This document shows, one piece after another, positions 21,639 to 34,420 of a DNA stretch of 60,000 bases. How positions within the stretch are numbered: the first letter of the stretch is position 1; the number at the start of each line of letters is the position of its first letter. A model generated the notes under the pieces. It did no database searches and was not told the origin of the DNA. It saw only the letters and a program-made list of their open reading frames with translations. The position numbers and the translations under genes are program-made. Origin of the DNA: Takakia lepidozioides (Eukaryota > Streptophyta > Takakiopsida > Takakiales > Takakiaceae); assembly GCA_030704615.1 (NCBI GenBank), contig CM060734.1, positions 36,226,042 to 36,286,041 on the forward strand, read 5' to 3'.

Positions 21639-22538
21639 AGCGAGTGCAAGCAGGCGGGAGCGTCGGCAGCACATCAACATACAGCCAGTGGTAAGTGCGG
21701 GCCCCGGCAGGTGAGATGTGGACTTAGCAAAGAACGAGTGCAAGGCCTGCCAACTGCCTGAAGCAAATCAGAAAATAGAAGGGGAGGTGGGTCAGAAATG
21801 GGTGCGAGGTGAGATGCAGCCCTCCCAGCCGCCTTTGCCCGACACAAAATAGACACAGCTTGTGCCTACTGCAAAGCAACAGAAACCGTGGTCGAAAGAA
21901 CGGTAGAAGAACCGAAGGGGGAGGCCTACCAATGCCCTTGCTTTTTACTGCATGATGAGCACAAAGTATGCAGAAAGTCATGTAGTTGTAGACTTCGAAA
22001 GGCAAAAGTCATAACCTCTCACTAGGAAAAGCAAAGACATAACCAAATGAAACAAAGACTCATGCCTGGGCCTTGAAGTGTGGTAGCACGCAGCGAGTGC
22101 AAGCAGGCGGGAGCGTCGGCAGCACATCAACATACAGCCAGTGGTAAGTGCGGGCCCGGCAGGTGAGCAAAGGACTTAGCAAAGAACGAATGCAAGGCTG
22201 AAAACATGCCTGGGCCTTGAAGTGTGGTAGCACGCAGCGAGTGCAAGCAGGCGGGAGCGTCGACAGCACATCAACATACAGCCAGTGGTAAGTGCGGGCC
22301 CGGCAGGTGAGCAAAGGACTTAGCAAAGAACGAGTGCAAGGCTCTTCTAGGGTTTGCCCCCAACCGCCCTGGCTCCGTCCGTTGGATGTAACCAGGCGTG
22401 GGCCCTGGCATGCTGGATTTCCGCCACGTGGCAAGGCTCTTCTAGTCTCTTCTAGGGTTTGCCCCCAACCACCCTGACCCCGTCCGTTGGATGTAACCAG
22501 GCCTGGGCCCTGGCATGCTGGATTTCCGGCACGTGGCA
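21639..22538. repeat. Duplicated blocks beside the hAT transposase
   Basis: A ~110-bp unit starting AGCGAGTGCAAGCAGGCGGG occurs three times (21639-21755, 22092-22200, 22236-22345). The first overlaps the upstream part of the transposase region. A ~95-bp unit starting CTCTTCTAGGGTTTGCCCCC occurs twice in tandem (about 22341-22436 and 22447-22538). Copies are very similar, implying recent duplication. They may be subterminal repeats of the hAT element or local segmental duplication; the long minus-strand frame across them just reflects the repeats. Confidence 0.8.
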
Positions 22539-23193
22539 GCATTCAACGGCCATTTTCCGTTTTCTTATAAGATAAGAACGGCTGGAATCCGTCCAGGCGT
22601 GCCAACTAAGGCATATTTCCGGCATTTACTGATACGGAAAGGCAAAAATCCGTCCTCTGAGTCAGGCACTCGGATGATTTGAATTGCTTAAAATTGGTTG
22701 CGATTATTTATTGTTGTTCATTTGTTGAATTTGTATGCAGCCGAATTTAATTTTCATTTGCAGGAAATGAACCGGTTGATATGTACAATGGCCGGATTTA
22801 TAGCCGAACACACCAAAAAAAAAAAGGAATATTACCGGTTGTAAAACAATATGTAGGAAATTGACCGCCTGAAGTTACCACTAAGGGGCAGCTGCCGACC
22901 CCCCAACCCACTTAGCCGGTTGGTGTTGAAAATGAGCGGCTGAAAATGAGCGGCCACTGGCTGGTTCAACTCAAAATATTTCCCGGACACTGGCCTGTAC
23001 TTACTTATTACCGAGCTTTTGGGGTCGCAAATTAACTTACAGGGTGGATATGGAGCACGTGGGTTATGCAGGGTGAAGTAGCCACGTTGCGAGATCTGGG
23101 CTGTGGATGCCGTTTGTTCCCCATCGAGGGAAAGACGGTCAAGGGTGAGGAGGAGTCAGCGGCTGGAGCACGTTGTCTCCCGTGGGACGTTGG

Positions 23194-23304
23194 ATGGAGA
23201 TAAGGGTAGATCTGAGCCCTTTGACTAGAAAGATGGGAAGGTTAGGTGAAAGAAGGAGCAAGCTCAGGCAGAAGCTATGGGAGCGAGGGCGATGGTCGGG
23301 CTAG
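23194..23304 (+). CDS. Upstream ORF of the bZIP gene
   Basis: An ATG at 23194 opens a 36-residue frame ending in a TAG at 23302-23304, seven bases before the bZIP start at 23312. A second in-frame ATG lies at 23233, and another short uORF occurs at 23107-23148. The predicted peptide is strongly basic in its second half (GRLGERRSKLRQKLWERGRW). Upstream ORFs are known in plant group-S1 bZIP genes, where one encodes a sucrose-responsive peptide, but this peptide does not match that motif. It counts only if the transcript starts upstream of 23194, which is not shown. Confidence 0.4.
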   Translation: MEIRVDLSPLTRKMGRLGERRSKLRQKLWERGRWSG

Positions 23305-23311
23305 GGGGGCT

Positions 23312-24764
23312 ATGGAGGCAGGTAATGGCGATGGCGTGGAGGAAGAGAGCAAGCGAGATGGGAAAAGTCTGCGCAGGCCTCCATCTGTGGACGATCTGTT
23401 TGCGCCCATGTTTCGCTTGGATGTGCATTCTTCCAGGGTAGCGTTGAGCTCTGGAGCTGCAGCAGCAGCAGCCGGGAGAGATGGTGGGGAAGGGAGTGCA
23501 GCCAGGCCGGAGTTCGTGGCGGCAGGTAGGAAGGAAGTCTTTGCAAGTGCAGCATTGAAGGAAGAGGTCGGTCGAGAGGGTGCTCGGCAGTCTTACGCGG
23601 CAGATGCACAACCTCCCTTTGCTGGCGGTGAGCCTCCCCATTCTAGATTAGCGGTTGGTTCCTTGCCATGCGCTTAAGAAGCTTTGATGTGAAGTCAGGC
23701 ATGCTGGAAGCGCTGGTAGTCCTTTATCAACTTTGGTTGCTGTGGAGACCGTTTTAGGGTTCGTGAATCACATGGAAGAGAGAACGTTTCGGATGTCGTA
23801 GTAGTTACTGCTCGACTCGTGAAGAGAGGGACGTTTGGATGAGAACAACTTCCATCTTTTGTCTCTTGTAGTCCCGGTGTCTTTTAGGTTTCCGCTGAAA
23901 TCAACTGAGGTAGGTTAAAGTACTAGGTTTTTTAATAACTCGGGGTGCTGATAGTCTGAAAATCTGGCAGGGGTGGAGGGGTCTGGAAACAAGAAGTATG
24001 CAAAAAGTAGTGGAGACGCTGAAACTCAGACTCCAGTCAATGGCACGAAGGATGCCCTGTTTTCTTCACGGTGGAGCATTGCAGTAGAGAAGGGCGTTTC
24101 AGATGCTAGCAAGGAAAGGTTTGGTGAAGTGGAGAGACCTGTGTCTGGCACTGTGACCGAGAGCTCCACAGGACTTTCGGGTGAAGTGGATAATGGGTCA
24201 CTGTCGCCAGATGTAAAACCCGGCGTCACTTCCTCGGGAACTGCAGATCCGGCAATAGGGCTGGATGGCTTTTCATCTTTGGGGGCCAAAGAGGCAGCTT
24301 CCAGTTTCACAAATTCTGAAGCTGGAGGTCAGTCCAATTCCACATCTGACGATGACCAGCTGATCGTAGACGAGAGGAAGCAAAAGCGGATGCTCTCAAA
24401 TAGAGAATCAGCACGTCGATCACGTCTTAGAAAACAGCAACATCTGGATGAATTGCGGGCACATGTGGCACATTTGCGGGCTGAGAACAATCACATGCTG
24501 AATCGGTTTGGCCTCGCATCCCAGCAGTATGCACAATTGACCGATGAGAACCGTGTGCTAAGATCCCATGCCATGGATCTAAGCCGCCAGCTGCAACGGT
24601 TGCATCATACGGCTGCTGCACGGCACCCTGGTGGTTTACAGGCGCTTGGCCTCGGTTCTGGACACTTGGACCCATCATCCTCACCCTTGACCTTGACCTT
24701 GCGCTCTGGCAGATCTGATGGAGATGGCTGGGCGACATCCTCGCTCCCAGCCTCTTATCCATAG
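23312..24764 (+). CDS. bZIP transcription factor, two exons
   Basis: Exons 23312-23627 and 23971-24764 join across a GTGAGC..CAG intron with matching phase, giving 369 residues. The basic region (about 239-262: DERKQKRMLSNRESARRSR) has the bZIP N-x7-R signature (Asn249, Arg257). It runs into a leucine-zipper-type coiled coil (about 264-316) that includes an internal Asn. Such proteins dimerise and bind ACGT-core DNA in the nucleus. The N-terminal half is acidic/serine-rich with an RPPSVDDLFAPMFRLD block and an alanine run, likely regulatory. The basic region resembles plant group S or G factors, but the subgroup is unclear. The ATG at 23312 was chosen as the first in-frame ATG; the frame upstream is open only from a GTG. 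Confidence 0.9.
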
Positions 24765-27700
24765 AAAGGACGGGGTTTTGTACAGGAGATTCACTATATG
24801 GGCTACCTAATCCCAATTGTAATGTTAGTCTTTTGCCATTTTGAAAGTAAGCATATACTTGTACTTAAAAAGTAGGTAGTGACCGCCTCTATTGTCTACT
24901 GCTTATTTGCTGAGGGGTCATAACCTCTGTTTATGACGTGCTTATCATGCCAGGAGGACAAGATCCCATGTTTTACTATCGAAGACTGTTGTTTGTCAGA
25001 CGACCAGGGCCACTTCCTTGTACAATTTTTTTCCCAGTGTCTGGATCTGTGGGTTTGAAGTGGGCGACCCTTTCTCCCTTGGATCTGTTTCATGAGTTCA
25101 TGTTTCCAAATGTCTAGGAAAAATATTCGTACCACCTTACTTGGAGAATGATGTTTGCACAGCTGCAATGACTAGGATATACAACGCTCAGCTTGGATGC
25201 ATCATTCATCTGTACTCTTGGAAGAATATTATGAGGAAGACGCACCACATACCCATCTTTACGATTGTCATGGTGATGCTGTGCACAATACATTTCACGA
25301 GCCCATCTTCACTAACAAACTTCTGCAAAGAGGGGTTGTAAGTGGGAAATTTCTGCAAGAATTACTGCCATTCCCACCCTTCAGTGCTGCGGCTGTGAAA
25401 TCATGAATACAAGCATGCATGAGGAAATAATACTTTGCCCTTTAAGTGGATAGTCAACTAAGTTTGCTGAATATGTATATATATATATGCCTTGGCTAGA
25501 GCTGTTAGAATTTGGCTGTGACAGCTTTGGAGAAGTCATCTGATGACGGGCGTTGTGACATGAATGTGAATGGGTGCTCAGGAAAATGCTCTATAGGTGA
25601 GAATTCTGAAAGAAAAAACTAGCGGCATCTTGCAGAGAAGCATAGCTCGACATGTAAATTGCATAAGAAACATCAGATGAGGGAGCAAGATAAGAAAAGC
25701 ACGGTGTGGTAGTTGGGCTTTGTTTTCCAATACTCTGTAGAAGTAGATATAAATGCACGAAGATGCAGGGATGCATATAGTATCCACGGAGGGTATCCAG
25801 CATCTAAAAATCTAGAGAGATAGGCTGCAATAGGGTTGCGGCCGGCTCTGTGTACAAAGAAGATGCAATGCCGCCTTTATGAGTAGATCAAACAATGACA
25901 CTTTGTTTGCAGAGCTCGTTGCAGAGAGAAACTGACGGTTTGCAGGTACTGGGGCTTGCTGCGAATTCTTTAAAATTTCACGCCGACTTACCTGGTCGCG
26001 AATTAGCTGGATAGAGATCGCTGCTCTGTCGATGTGCACGACCAATGGAGGTATTGATGGACTCAAATTTTAGAAGTGAAAAGGATAGTACCCGGGGAAC
26101 TGTTGTCTTGAATGCTTTGCTCTCGCTCCCCTGTGTCCCGACTCCCGAATTTGTGGGTATTAGCGGAACCTGCGCCCATTTGACGTGTAGTAGCGCTCTC
26201 ACAGTGAACCCAATCTGTGCGCCGTTCAAGCTTTCTTCACACCTGTCAGAAACGTTATGCACGTCAAGCATAACGTTTTTTTGGTTGTAACTTGTGAGAA
26301 AGAATCATCCATGTAGAGAGCTGCTATGAGCCAAAACCATCTATGCAGAGAGCTAATATAAGCAAGAATCATCCATATAAAGAGCTGATATGAGAAAAAA
26401 GCATCCACGCATACAACGGTAGATACTAGAAAAGAAGGTCGTAGCTACGAGAAATAGCTGGCATTGTCCAGAACCCACGGAAAGATGACACGTTGACGAG
26501 ATCTCTTTCTAGCTAGGGAAGAGGGGGGTGAAGGAGCTTCTAGTTGTGGAGAAAGTATAATTGAGATCTTGATGTAGGTATCGCCTTCCAACAACATGTG
26601 CTACGCAACATTGATTTGGAAAGTTTGTAAACCGCTTGAGTTGTATGTCATACATGTGAATTGTAAACGAACGCATTTTATGGCACACCATGCAATTCAC
26701 ATCAAAATACATAGACAAAACAAAGATAGCAACTTATCTGTGTCAAATATTTTGGATCTCAGCCCCCCTCATGAGAGTGTCAGACATGGTGGAGTAACGA
26801 CTATTGATTGAAGAGGCGAGACCTATCTACTTTCAAAAAGGATAACAGCCAAAATGCTAAATTGAAGGATATTTCAGCTTGGTAAGTAGACAAGAATGTA
26901 GGCAGGAAACACTGGCAACATGTAATGACAATGTTGTTGGATAAGTGATAGGTGTCACCTTGCTCGAGCTCTTCCTTATTCCTCAATATTATTCTCTGAG
27001 TTGACACAGCTTCATACCTCGAACTCAAATTTCATTGTAAGAAAAAACTGCATATATATTTTTTGCAAGCATACATTAAAGATGTGTGCAGTCCTAATAC
27101 TGCTATCATGCTGCCAATGCATGCTAAAATTGTGTCGGGCAGCAGACTTTGCAGACTTTAGAATAGATCAAACTGGCTACAAACCAAAAAACCACATGTC
27201 ACTAGTTGCATCTCTACTCTGAATCTATGATTATTAATGCAAACTAAGGACTTCTATATGTGCCTTTGTTGAAGTATGTATATATGTACATGGTTCTAGT
27301 AACGTCTTCCTTTTAGAAAGGTGTGCTTACAGTTGACTTTGGTATCTTATTTGCATTTAAAATGGTACTGCATCTAATGTTGGTTTATGTGCAGACTCGT
27401 TGTGTGGCCTGTTAATCTCCATCTAGCTTTTTGAAAAGTTGTGGACACCTTGTTGATCTTTCTCACACATATTTGGGTTTACTCTGTTGGTTGAGACCTT
27501 TGAAATAACGTTACATGGTGAAGAAGGCAAATTGATTGGGCACTATAGCTATTCATGGCTATAAGCTACAAACCAGAAGTGGGATAGAAGAGAAAAATGA
27601 AGAAAAAGAGGTCGCAAAGAGACATAAAATATAGTTCATAAAATAGAACTAGAAAACTTCATAAGGTGGCTGAGGGGGGTAGTTTCCTGACACTATGATG

Positions 27701-28669
27701 ATTTTGTACAAAGAAGGGCAATATAAACACAAGGAGGTTTGAACAGATCTCCATATGATCCAGATGGATATCTACTAGAGTACTCCAACAACATTGACTG
27801 GTGAAGCCGGAGCTTGTGTTTCTCCACTTTGAAGAATAAAGACCAACCACCGCATGACATGGAGAAACATGGACGAAAACCATTTTCCATTCTTCTGCAT
27901 GTGGTTAATTTGTGATTTTTTTCCCAAATAGTTGGTTGATTTTAAGACTTGTGACGACTCCAACACATTCAAAATGTGCGATAGATATCATACAATTCTG
28001 CCTCTCATTCCTGGCATCATTAAGGCTTAGAAATGTACCTTGTTCAAAGGTTGCAACCGGGACAACTCGATCATATTTAAATTCAGCTCAGTCATTGATA
28101 TCTAAGAGACTGATAAGAACATTTTAGGGCCCTGGCTCTTATTTTTCAATCTCAAATACACTGTAGAAAACCTTATCTTCAACATATATAGGCAGTTCAT
28201 TTACATAATTCAAGCAAGATCTGTCGCCATTGAATAACCAAGCGTCACACGTCATTCACTAAATCTATAGACATCAATATGTACACAAAACTCACAATCT
28301 CTATCATTAACCAATAAGTTGCTGAACTTTTGTGCGAACAGACCCAAGGTGTAACTGGTGTAAAGGAAGATATGTGAAGTTTTCATCTATCCATCTTTTT
28401 CTATCTTCGAGCTTTGGAAGTCTTCCTAGCAGTTCACAATGTTAATTGGATATATGTACAGCACCAGTGCAGTGAAGGATTTTGCGAGAGAATCTGTCAC
28501 TCCAGCAAAGCTAGCAAAGCTGTTGAACTCTTTGCCTACAATGTCAATCTGAATACCCAGACAAGCTGCCTTTGTAGCAGTCACAGGCCCATGAGCAGAA
28601 AGTATCAATTGTCTCTCATCTTTCCAGATCTGGAGTCTCTATTCTGTGCGCAGGAAAAAGAACAAGCAC
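24765..28669. other. Unassigned sequence
   Basis: This probably begins with the bZIP 3' untranslated region. Beyond that only short overlapping frames are seen, with no recognisable motifs. No gene is supported. Confidence 0.5.
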
Positions 28670-28904
28670 ATTAATAGCTGATTCTGTCTTCTTGATGAGC
28701 CACTCCATTGTCGTACTGGGCTTGATCAAAACCCAGCTTGTTTTGCACATCATAAATTTGCACTGCTTTTGAAACTGACAGCCCCGCACATGTCCTCTTA
28801 TCTCGGCGACTCAATCTTCTGAGTAGATGGTTCTGAGAGTCCTGCAAAACATGTAAAGTCCAGTATCGATCTTCATATTTTTGTCTCATAACACAGTGTC
28901 GGTC
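28670..28904 (-). pseudogene. TCP-domain relic (CIN-like)
   Basis: TCP proteins are plant-specific transcription factors with a basic helix-loop-helix-like domain. On the minus strand, DRHCV at the start recalls the conserved KDRHSKV. LSVSKAVQIYDVQNKLGFDQ then matches the first helix and loop, and PSTTMEWLIKKTESAIN matches the second helix but only after a one-base frame change following GFDQ. An unusual stretch of about 30 residues separates DRHCV from LSV; a TTTTGCAG inside it could be a splice acceptor. No other part of a TCP gene was found, so this is probably a truncated, frameshifted copy. Confidence 0.6.
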
Positions 28905-31900
28905 ACCGTTTTTGCGTCTGCAAACACAAATCTTGGCTCCCTGAGAGTTCGGGTAATGTGGGAAAATAAAGGAGTTTGTTCTAGTTCTCTAGTGGTGTTA
29001 TGGACTTAGGTTTCGTAGAATGTCAAGTTGCATACATTCAGGCCGTACATATATTGTAGTGCAGAAAAATATCGCATACGTCTGTCACACGGTCAGTATG
29101 GCCCTGGAACACCCGCGCCGGTCTCCTCGTCACTACATCGTATAAACATAGCACCTAGTCATCCACAGAAAGAGAAACTAAACTTGTGGTCGAACCTCAA
29201 AACTAGCGGAGACTCTATTCCACAGCAACATGACCATCACCACCGTCTTGCAAATGTGCTTATCTGGACACCACCCAACCTTCTTCCACAGATACACCCA
29301 CGTCCCAATCGCTCCACTCATCCCTTGTTGGCTCACGTCTGACTTTAAGAACATTAGCATTGGTACCTCTTCTTGACCTTATAAGAGGTGCGATTCGGAT
29401 TTTTCGATTAAGGACATCAACTTCGCGCACGACGCCCAAAGCTGAAGTCATCAGATATTCTTTGGCGTATCCAACCATTGGCCATGGTGGTACAGTACCT
29501 ACACCACTCACTATAAATTTTAAACATAAAACTCGTCGCTTACATAAAACTCGTCACTTTCATAAAACGATCTCAGGCTCATGTATATTTGTTATTCTTT
29601 TGTTTTTTGGAGAAGGTGGAACGCGGGATTGGCTTTGATCAATCACTTTGATTCATGAAATTTCATAATGTTGCAAAGGACAAAATGCAACATGTTGGAC
29701 CAACACTTTTTGGGGATAAGCATTTTGGTTGTTTTCACCGAATTTCGTAAAATACAAGTTTTTGCACATTTTGTTTGTCACCAAACTCTAACCCACATTT
29801 CTACAACATTTCAAGATAATTGGAGTCGTTTTTTATGTAGCGGGGTTGCAAAGTTGAATCAAAAGATGAGTAGTCAGAAATCTCACTTAGAATTTTTAAT
29901 GTACACAACAACCGTAATTTGTAACTTGGTGAGTAACGTGAAGAAGTTTTAGAATTTGTTGAGATAAAATCTGCTGGGTTTGTATATTGGGAAGGTCACT
30001 CCCTAGATCTTTTACGAAATTTCCCCTCCAACCGCTTATCTTCCATAATGCCGGTTACATTAAAGCAATAAATATGTCCTCTAATAACATCGCCATGAAG
30101 AGGATGATTTTTTGGATGAAGAACATATATCCAATGTCTATGTACAGAAGAGAATTAGTGTTGAGATTAGTGGTATTTCTACCAACATATAGTGTTGCTT
30201 GCAGAGAATTAGTCTTGAATGGGTTTACCTAGATTTCTCTCTCACTGCTCTCTCTCAGTGCCTTAATTTTTGCAGTGGCACATTTGTTATAGAGGCCAAG
30301 GAATTGGCCTCATGTTTTTCAGTATTATGTCAACGCCCAACAGGTACAATGGTAAAAAATCGATTGTCGTCAACTCTTGGCGAGCCCTAGGGATGCAAAT
30401 ATCCGAGAAATGTTTCATATACATTTAAAGATATTTTAGTGCTTTATAGTTGAATAATTGTTCTTTTCTTTATTTCTTTCCCTCCCATATAATTGATAGT
30501 ATTTTCTGTCTGCCCAGCTTTGGGCAATGAAAGTTTATGTTGGATGCTCATTATATTGAACAAATTAACATGAAAACTAGGCAAAAAAATCTATCTTACC
30601 CTTCTTTGGAATTATTAGTAATGTTTTCCTCCGTGTTCGCATTATCTCCTTAAGAGGTGCTCTCCCCTGCTTGGCAGTAACATCCAACATCGGTTGTGGC
30701 AACCCAAGTTCCCCCCTCCGCCTCCATATCGTCTTTGTCGCTGTCATCCCCCTCTTACCTTCTAGCACAAACATAGCAACTACCCATTGCAATTAGAGGC
30801 ACTGCCTCAACTACATTATTCAACTAAAATGACATGAAGACTTAGCATAAATTTACAATGTCTTACTTTTCTGTGGAATTTTCAGAAGTGTTTTTCTCCT
30901 TGTTCGCATCATCTCCTTGGTAGTGGTATAAGCATAATTCAATGAGCACTTATAAGAACACAAACTACCAAAACGCAAAGCACATAACTTTAGGTGGCGT
31001 TCCTTCACAACACTCTTCAATGTTGTCTGAGCTCTTTTATCCTCTCGGGGGATTGGGTGCATTCTCCAATGAGGTGGAACTCTGTTAACCAATCTTTCAC
31101 AAACTTTCTATTCATCATGTGTGATCGATACTGCAAATGTCAATGTTTCTTCAACGCCTCTGTCCCGAAACACTTACCTAGATCCCGGTCTTTAACTTTT
31201 GGTGGGTAGAAGATGTCCAACAAACGTAGGTGGTACTCCAACTGTTGACAGCTTTTCCACATCTAATTCTATTAAGATGATGTTAAGGTACAGTCAGATC
31301 GGCAAGTTTAAGATTATAGTGTAGTAAAAATCCTAACATAAAGATTGGCCAAGGCAAGTGTTGAAATACTCTAGACAATGTTTCAAAGGTTCAATATTGC
31401 AACTCGTGCACTGAACTTACGAGTATAAACCTTATGTAAGGTTGAAGGATCTAGAATTTGGCGATTCGATGTGATGTCGCAACCACGAAAGTTCGAAGTG
31501 CCTGTACCACAAAATATTACATTAGCATTACTAATATATAATGTAATATGGGCCAAGTCTACGGTCAAGAAATAAAGAAGATCAATCAGGATGAAAATAA
31601 AGGTACTAGGACCACAAGGAAAAGATACAACAACAAAGAGAAAAGAAGCCAGAAAGAAAAAATGGATGACACTTGTGGAATCCAATAGTTGTATTGGAAT
31701 GATACATACGAAAGGGATTTTGTTGACAAGAAAGAGAAATGAGATGGTGGAGATGGATAAGGAAGTGGAGAGGTGTTTATGCCAACATCTGACAGACATT
31801 GACGTACTAGAGCCTTGAAATGAGGTACGCTGGAGCAAGTACATCAATATTTACAAATCTATAATGCTTCAAGACGTTTTGTACAAGGTTGGTGACGACG

Positions 31901-33789
31901 TCGTCGTGCAGGCAGATTCCATAGACTCGACACCATACAAAACTAAGATTATTAGCTTGTACACATCGCGAAGCTCTCTGAATATTTGATGCCACTGGTG
32001 CTCAGGAACTCGTCTCATTTTTAGCGCAATTATAAGGGTCCTCATGAACTCCTGATTGCCAACAATGAGCTCACGGATATTGGCTATAGCGGATCCGCGG
32101 TCTGATATTTGCCCACTTGCCATCGAGTTTTTTCACATGAATTTGATTGGATGTTCCCATATGACCACATGTGTATTCGGCCGTTGGATTGCATTTGACA
32201 TAAATTCATGTTGATATCACTTGCTCGACAAGGAATGGGTATAGTGTCGCATATGAGATGCAAGATCTTCAACCTAGAGACCGGTTAGTATATATATATA
32301 TCATTTGAAAAATTGTGAGACACATTATTGCGATGTGACGGCTTATAATTGATCTCAGACCTAACACTTGACAGAAGATCCTCAGTTCCCTGTTCATGAA
32401 CACATCATATGTTTGATTCATCAGTACTTGGAGTTTCCATGCTTCTGTATCTTGCCCTGCCATCAGAAAGTTCTAATACTATGTATATCTCAGTGAGTGT
32501 AGCGTCAACAAGTTTTACAACCCAATATTATCTACCCTTCCCTGTGACAAACACTATGAAGAATGAACGATAACAAATTTTGGAGTTCAGCCCCAGTGAT
32601 GATGCGCTGGTATTTTGAAACATTACACCACATTTATTCTACAATAGAAAGAACTTTCCGGAAAGACTTACTTCTGCTGAAAAGGTACATGTCATCTTTT
32701 GGTCTCCGAATACAGGTGATGAAGTGCGAGATCTATTTCATAAATAAAAAATTGTCATTGGCTGTATAGCCATAGTAGCTCTATAATGGTGGATTTTATG
32801 GGTGGGTGTCACCGTTCGTGTGGGGTCTTGGTTTGCTTGGGGGGGATGTCTACACATAGGGGCAGATCAGTGGGCCAACCCCCGCTTACTAGGTTATTCT
32901 TTGAGATGATACACAGAGCTCGGTCCTTGAATAACACGAACACGAAGATTCAAAATAGAGTGTATGTGTCTTGTCATTTGCTCTTGGCAATGTATATCCT
33001 TCATCAACCTTGTTTTTTTTTTCTGGTCATCTGTTTTGATCTAAACGTATAAGTACTCGTTGATTGTGCAAATTACCTCGTTGTTTTCACTTCCTAGGTT
33101 TGCATTCTTTGTGTCTTCATTTTGTCTTGGTTCATATGGTAGATCTGCTTAAATCTTGGAGTATGAAACTTGATATAGTTGGTAGTTCGGAACACCTGCA
33201 ATGCTGGGTAACAGAAGACTATCACGCGAATACATAGGCCTAGTGACGGGTGTGTTTGTTATTTGGTGGAAGCTTGGACATTGTGACCTTAGATTTTGGC
33301 CTGAGTTCTCTATCGGAGGTAATCTTCATTAGCCTAGTCCTCCCTGCCTTTAGTTGATTTGACCTCCATTGATTTGACCGATAGATTAAAAATAAAAATA
33401 AAAATAAAAAAAATCCAGAGGCTTATGGGTATTATAAGTGAGTCATTTACCACAGGGATTTGTGCAATTTCAAGTTTTGGAATGGCCTCCTTTGGAGATA
33501 GCCTATAATTTTGTAGGTCCTTGGTAGTTAGAGTAGTTTGACCCCCCCTTGCAAACACCTACAAAAGACCATTTTCACCAAAAGATTGGATTCACATGAA
33601 TTTTTGACATGCCAACGGCCACCCTATTGTAGGTTTTTAAAATGTGTGTTTGGCTCATAGGAAAAATCAAGCAGCCCTTAATTAGCTTGGTCAAAACTCT
33701 AAATGCATAGTTTGAAAAACCTCCCCACTATAACAACCACACCAGCTAGCTCTTCTTGAGAAGAGATAGAATAAGTTGTTGATGTGTAT

Positions 33790-33790
<1 letters not shown>

Positions 33791-33820
<30 letters not shown>

Positions 33821-33821
33821 T
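33791..33821. repeat. (AT)n microsatellite
   Basis: A nearly uninterrupted run of alternating A and T of about 30 bases. Confidence 0.9.
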
Positions 33822-33847
33822 AGTCCAACTCTTTTTTATTTTTTTAC

Positions 33848-33960
33848 CTCTTATAACAGGAAGGTGGACACCTTGATGACACACCAGACGGTGGTTTGAT
33901 CCCACAACCACATCCAACGTGGTATGTGCCCATTACCATTGGGCTACATGCTGGTTGTCC
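33848..33960 (-). mobile_element. tRNA-derived SINE-like fragment
   Basis: The minus strand has an A-box-like TAGCCCAATGGTAATGGGC followed about 40 bases later by a B-box-like GTGGGATCAAACCAC. This spacing and order match an RNA polymerase III promoter of tRNA type. It is unlike the S1 family in its body and no clear tail was identified. Confidence 0.45.
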
Positions 33961-34314
33961 TATATTTCTCATTGTCCAAAAAATAGACAAGAGACAAAAA
34001 TTCAATATTAAGAGTTTTGACATTTCATTAACTATTAGTATTATCATATATATAGTATATATATTTACTATCGTAATAAATTAGTAAATTGAAGCAGGCT
34101 CACCACAAAACCAAAGTTTTGAATTTCCGAGGATTCGAAAACTGGGCAAACCATTGAATTTAGTTTGGTGGTTTTATCATAATTAGTATCTAGAAGTGCA
34201 ATAACATTTACATAGAATATATGAAGAAACAAAAGAAAGAAAGAAAGTAATATTAGAGCAAATTTGACCAAAAAACGGTTCTCATAATTCAATTTATTTT
34301 TCCGAACAGCTTAA

Positions 34315-34420
34315 AAAATATGACGATGACGTGATCGACAATGATGTATCCGACGAAATGTGATACTATGGCATCATATTCCTGCTCTACCTAAAGCTAT
34401 TCTCCGACCTTCGGTCGTCA
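34315..34420. repeat. Dispersed repeat R2, copy 2
   Basis: GACGATGACGTGATCGACAA, ATACTATGGCATCAT and CTGCTCTACCTAAAGCTA follow the same order as in 8895-8995, diverged by substitutions and small indels. Confidence 0.45.

Noticed and set aside
22060-22542. 160-codon minus-strand ORF
   Set aside because: It is made entirely of the duplicated ~110-bp and ~95-bp units; the internal protein repeats only mirror the DNA repeats.
31383-31847. 154-codon minus-strand ORF with hydrophobic runs
   Set aside because: The hydrophobic segment is the reverse complement of an A-rich plus-strand stretch (KRKEARKKKW-type), so the apparent membrane helix is a composition artefact.
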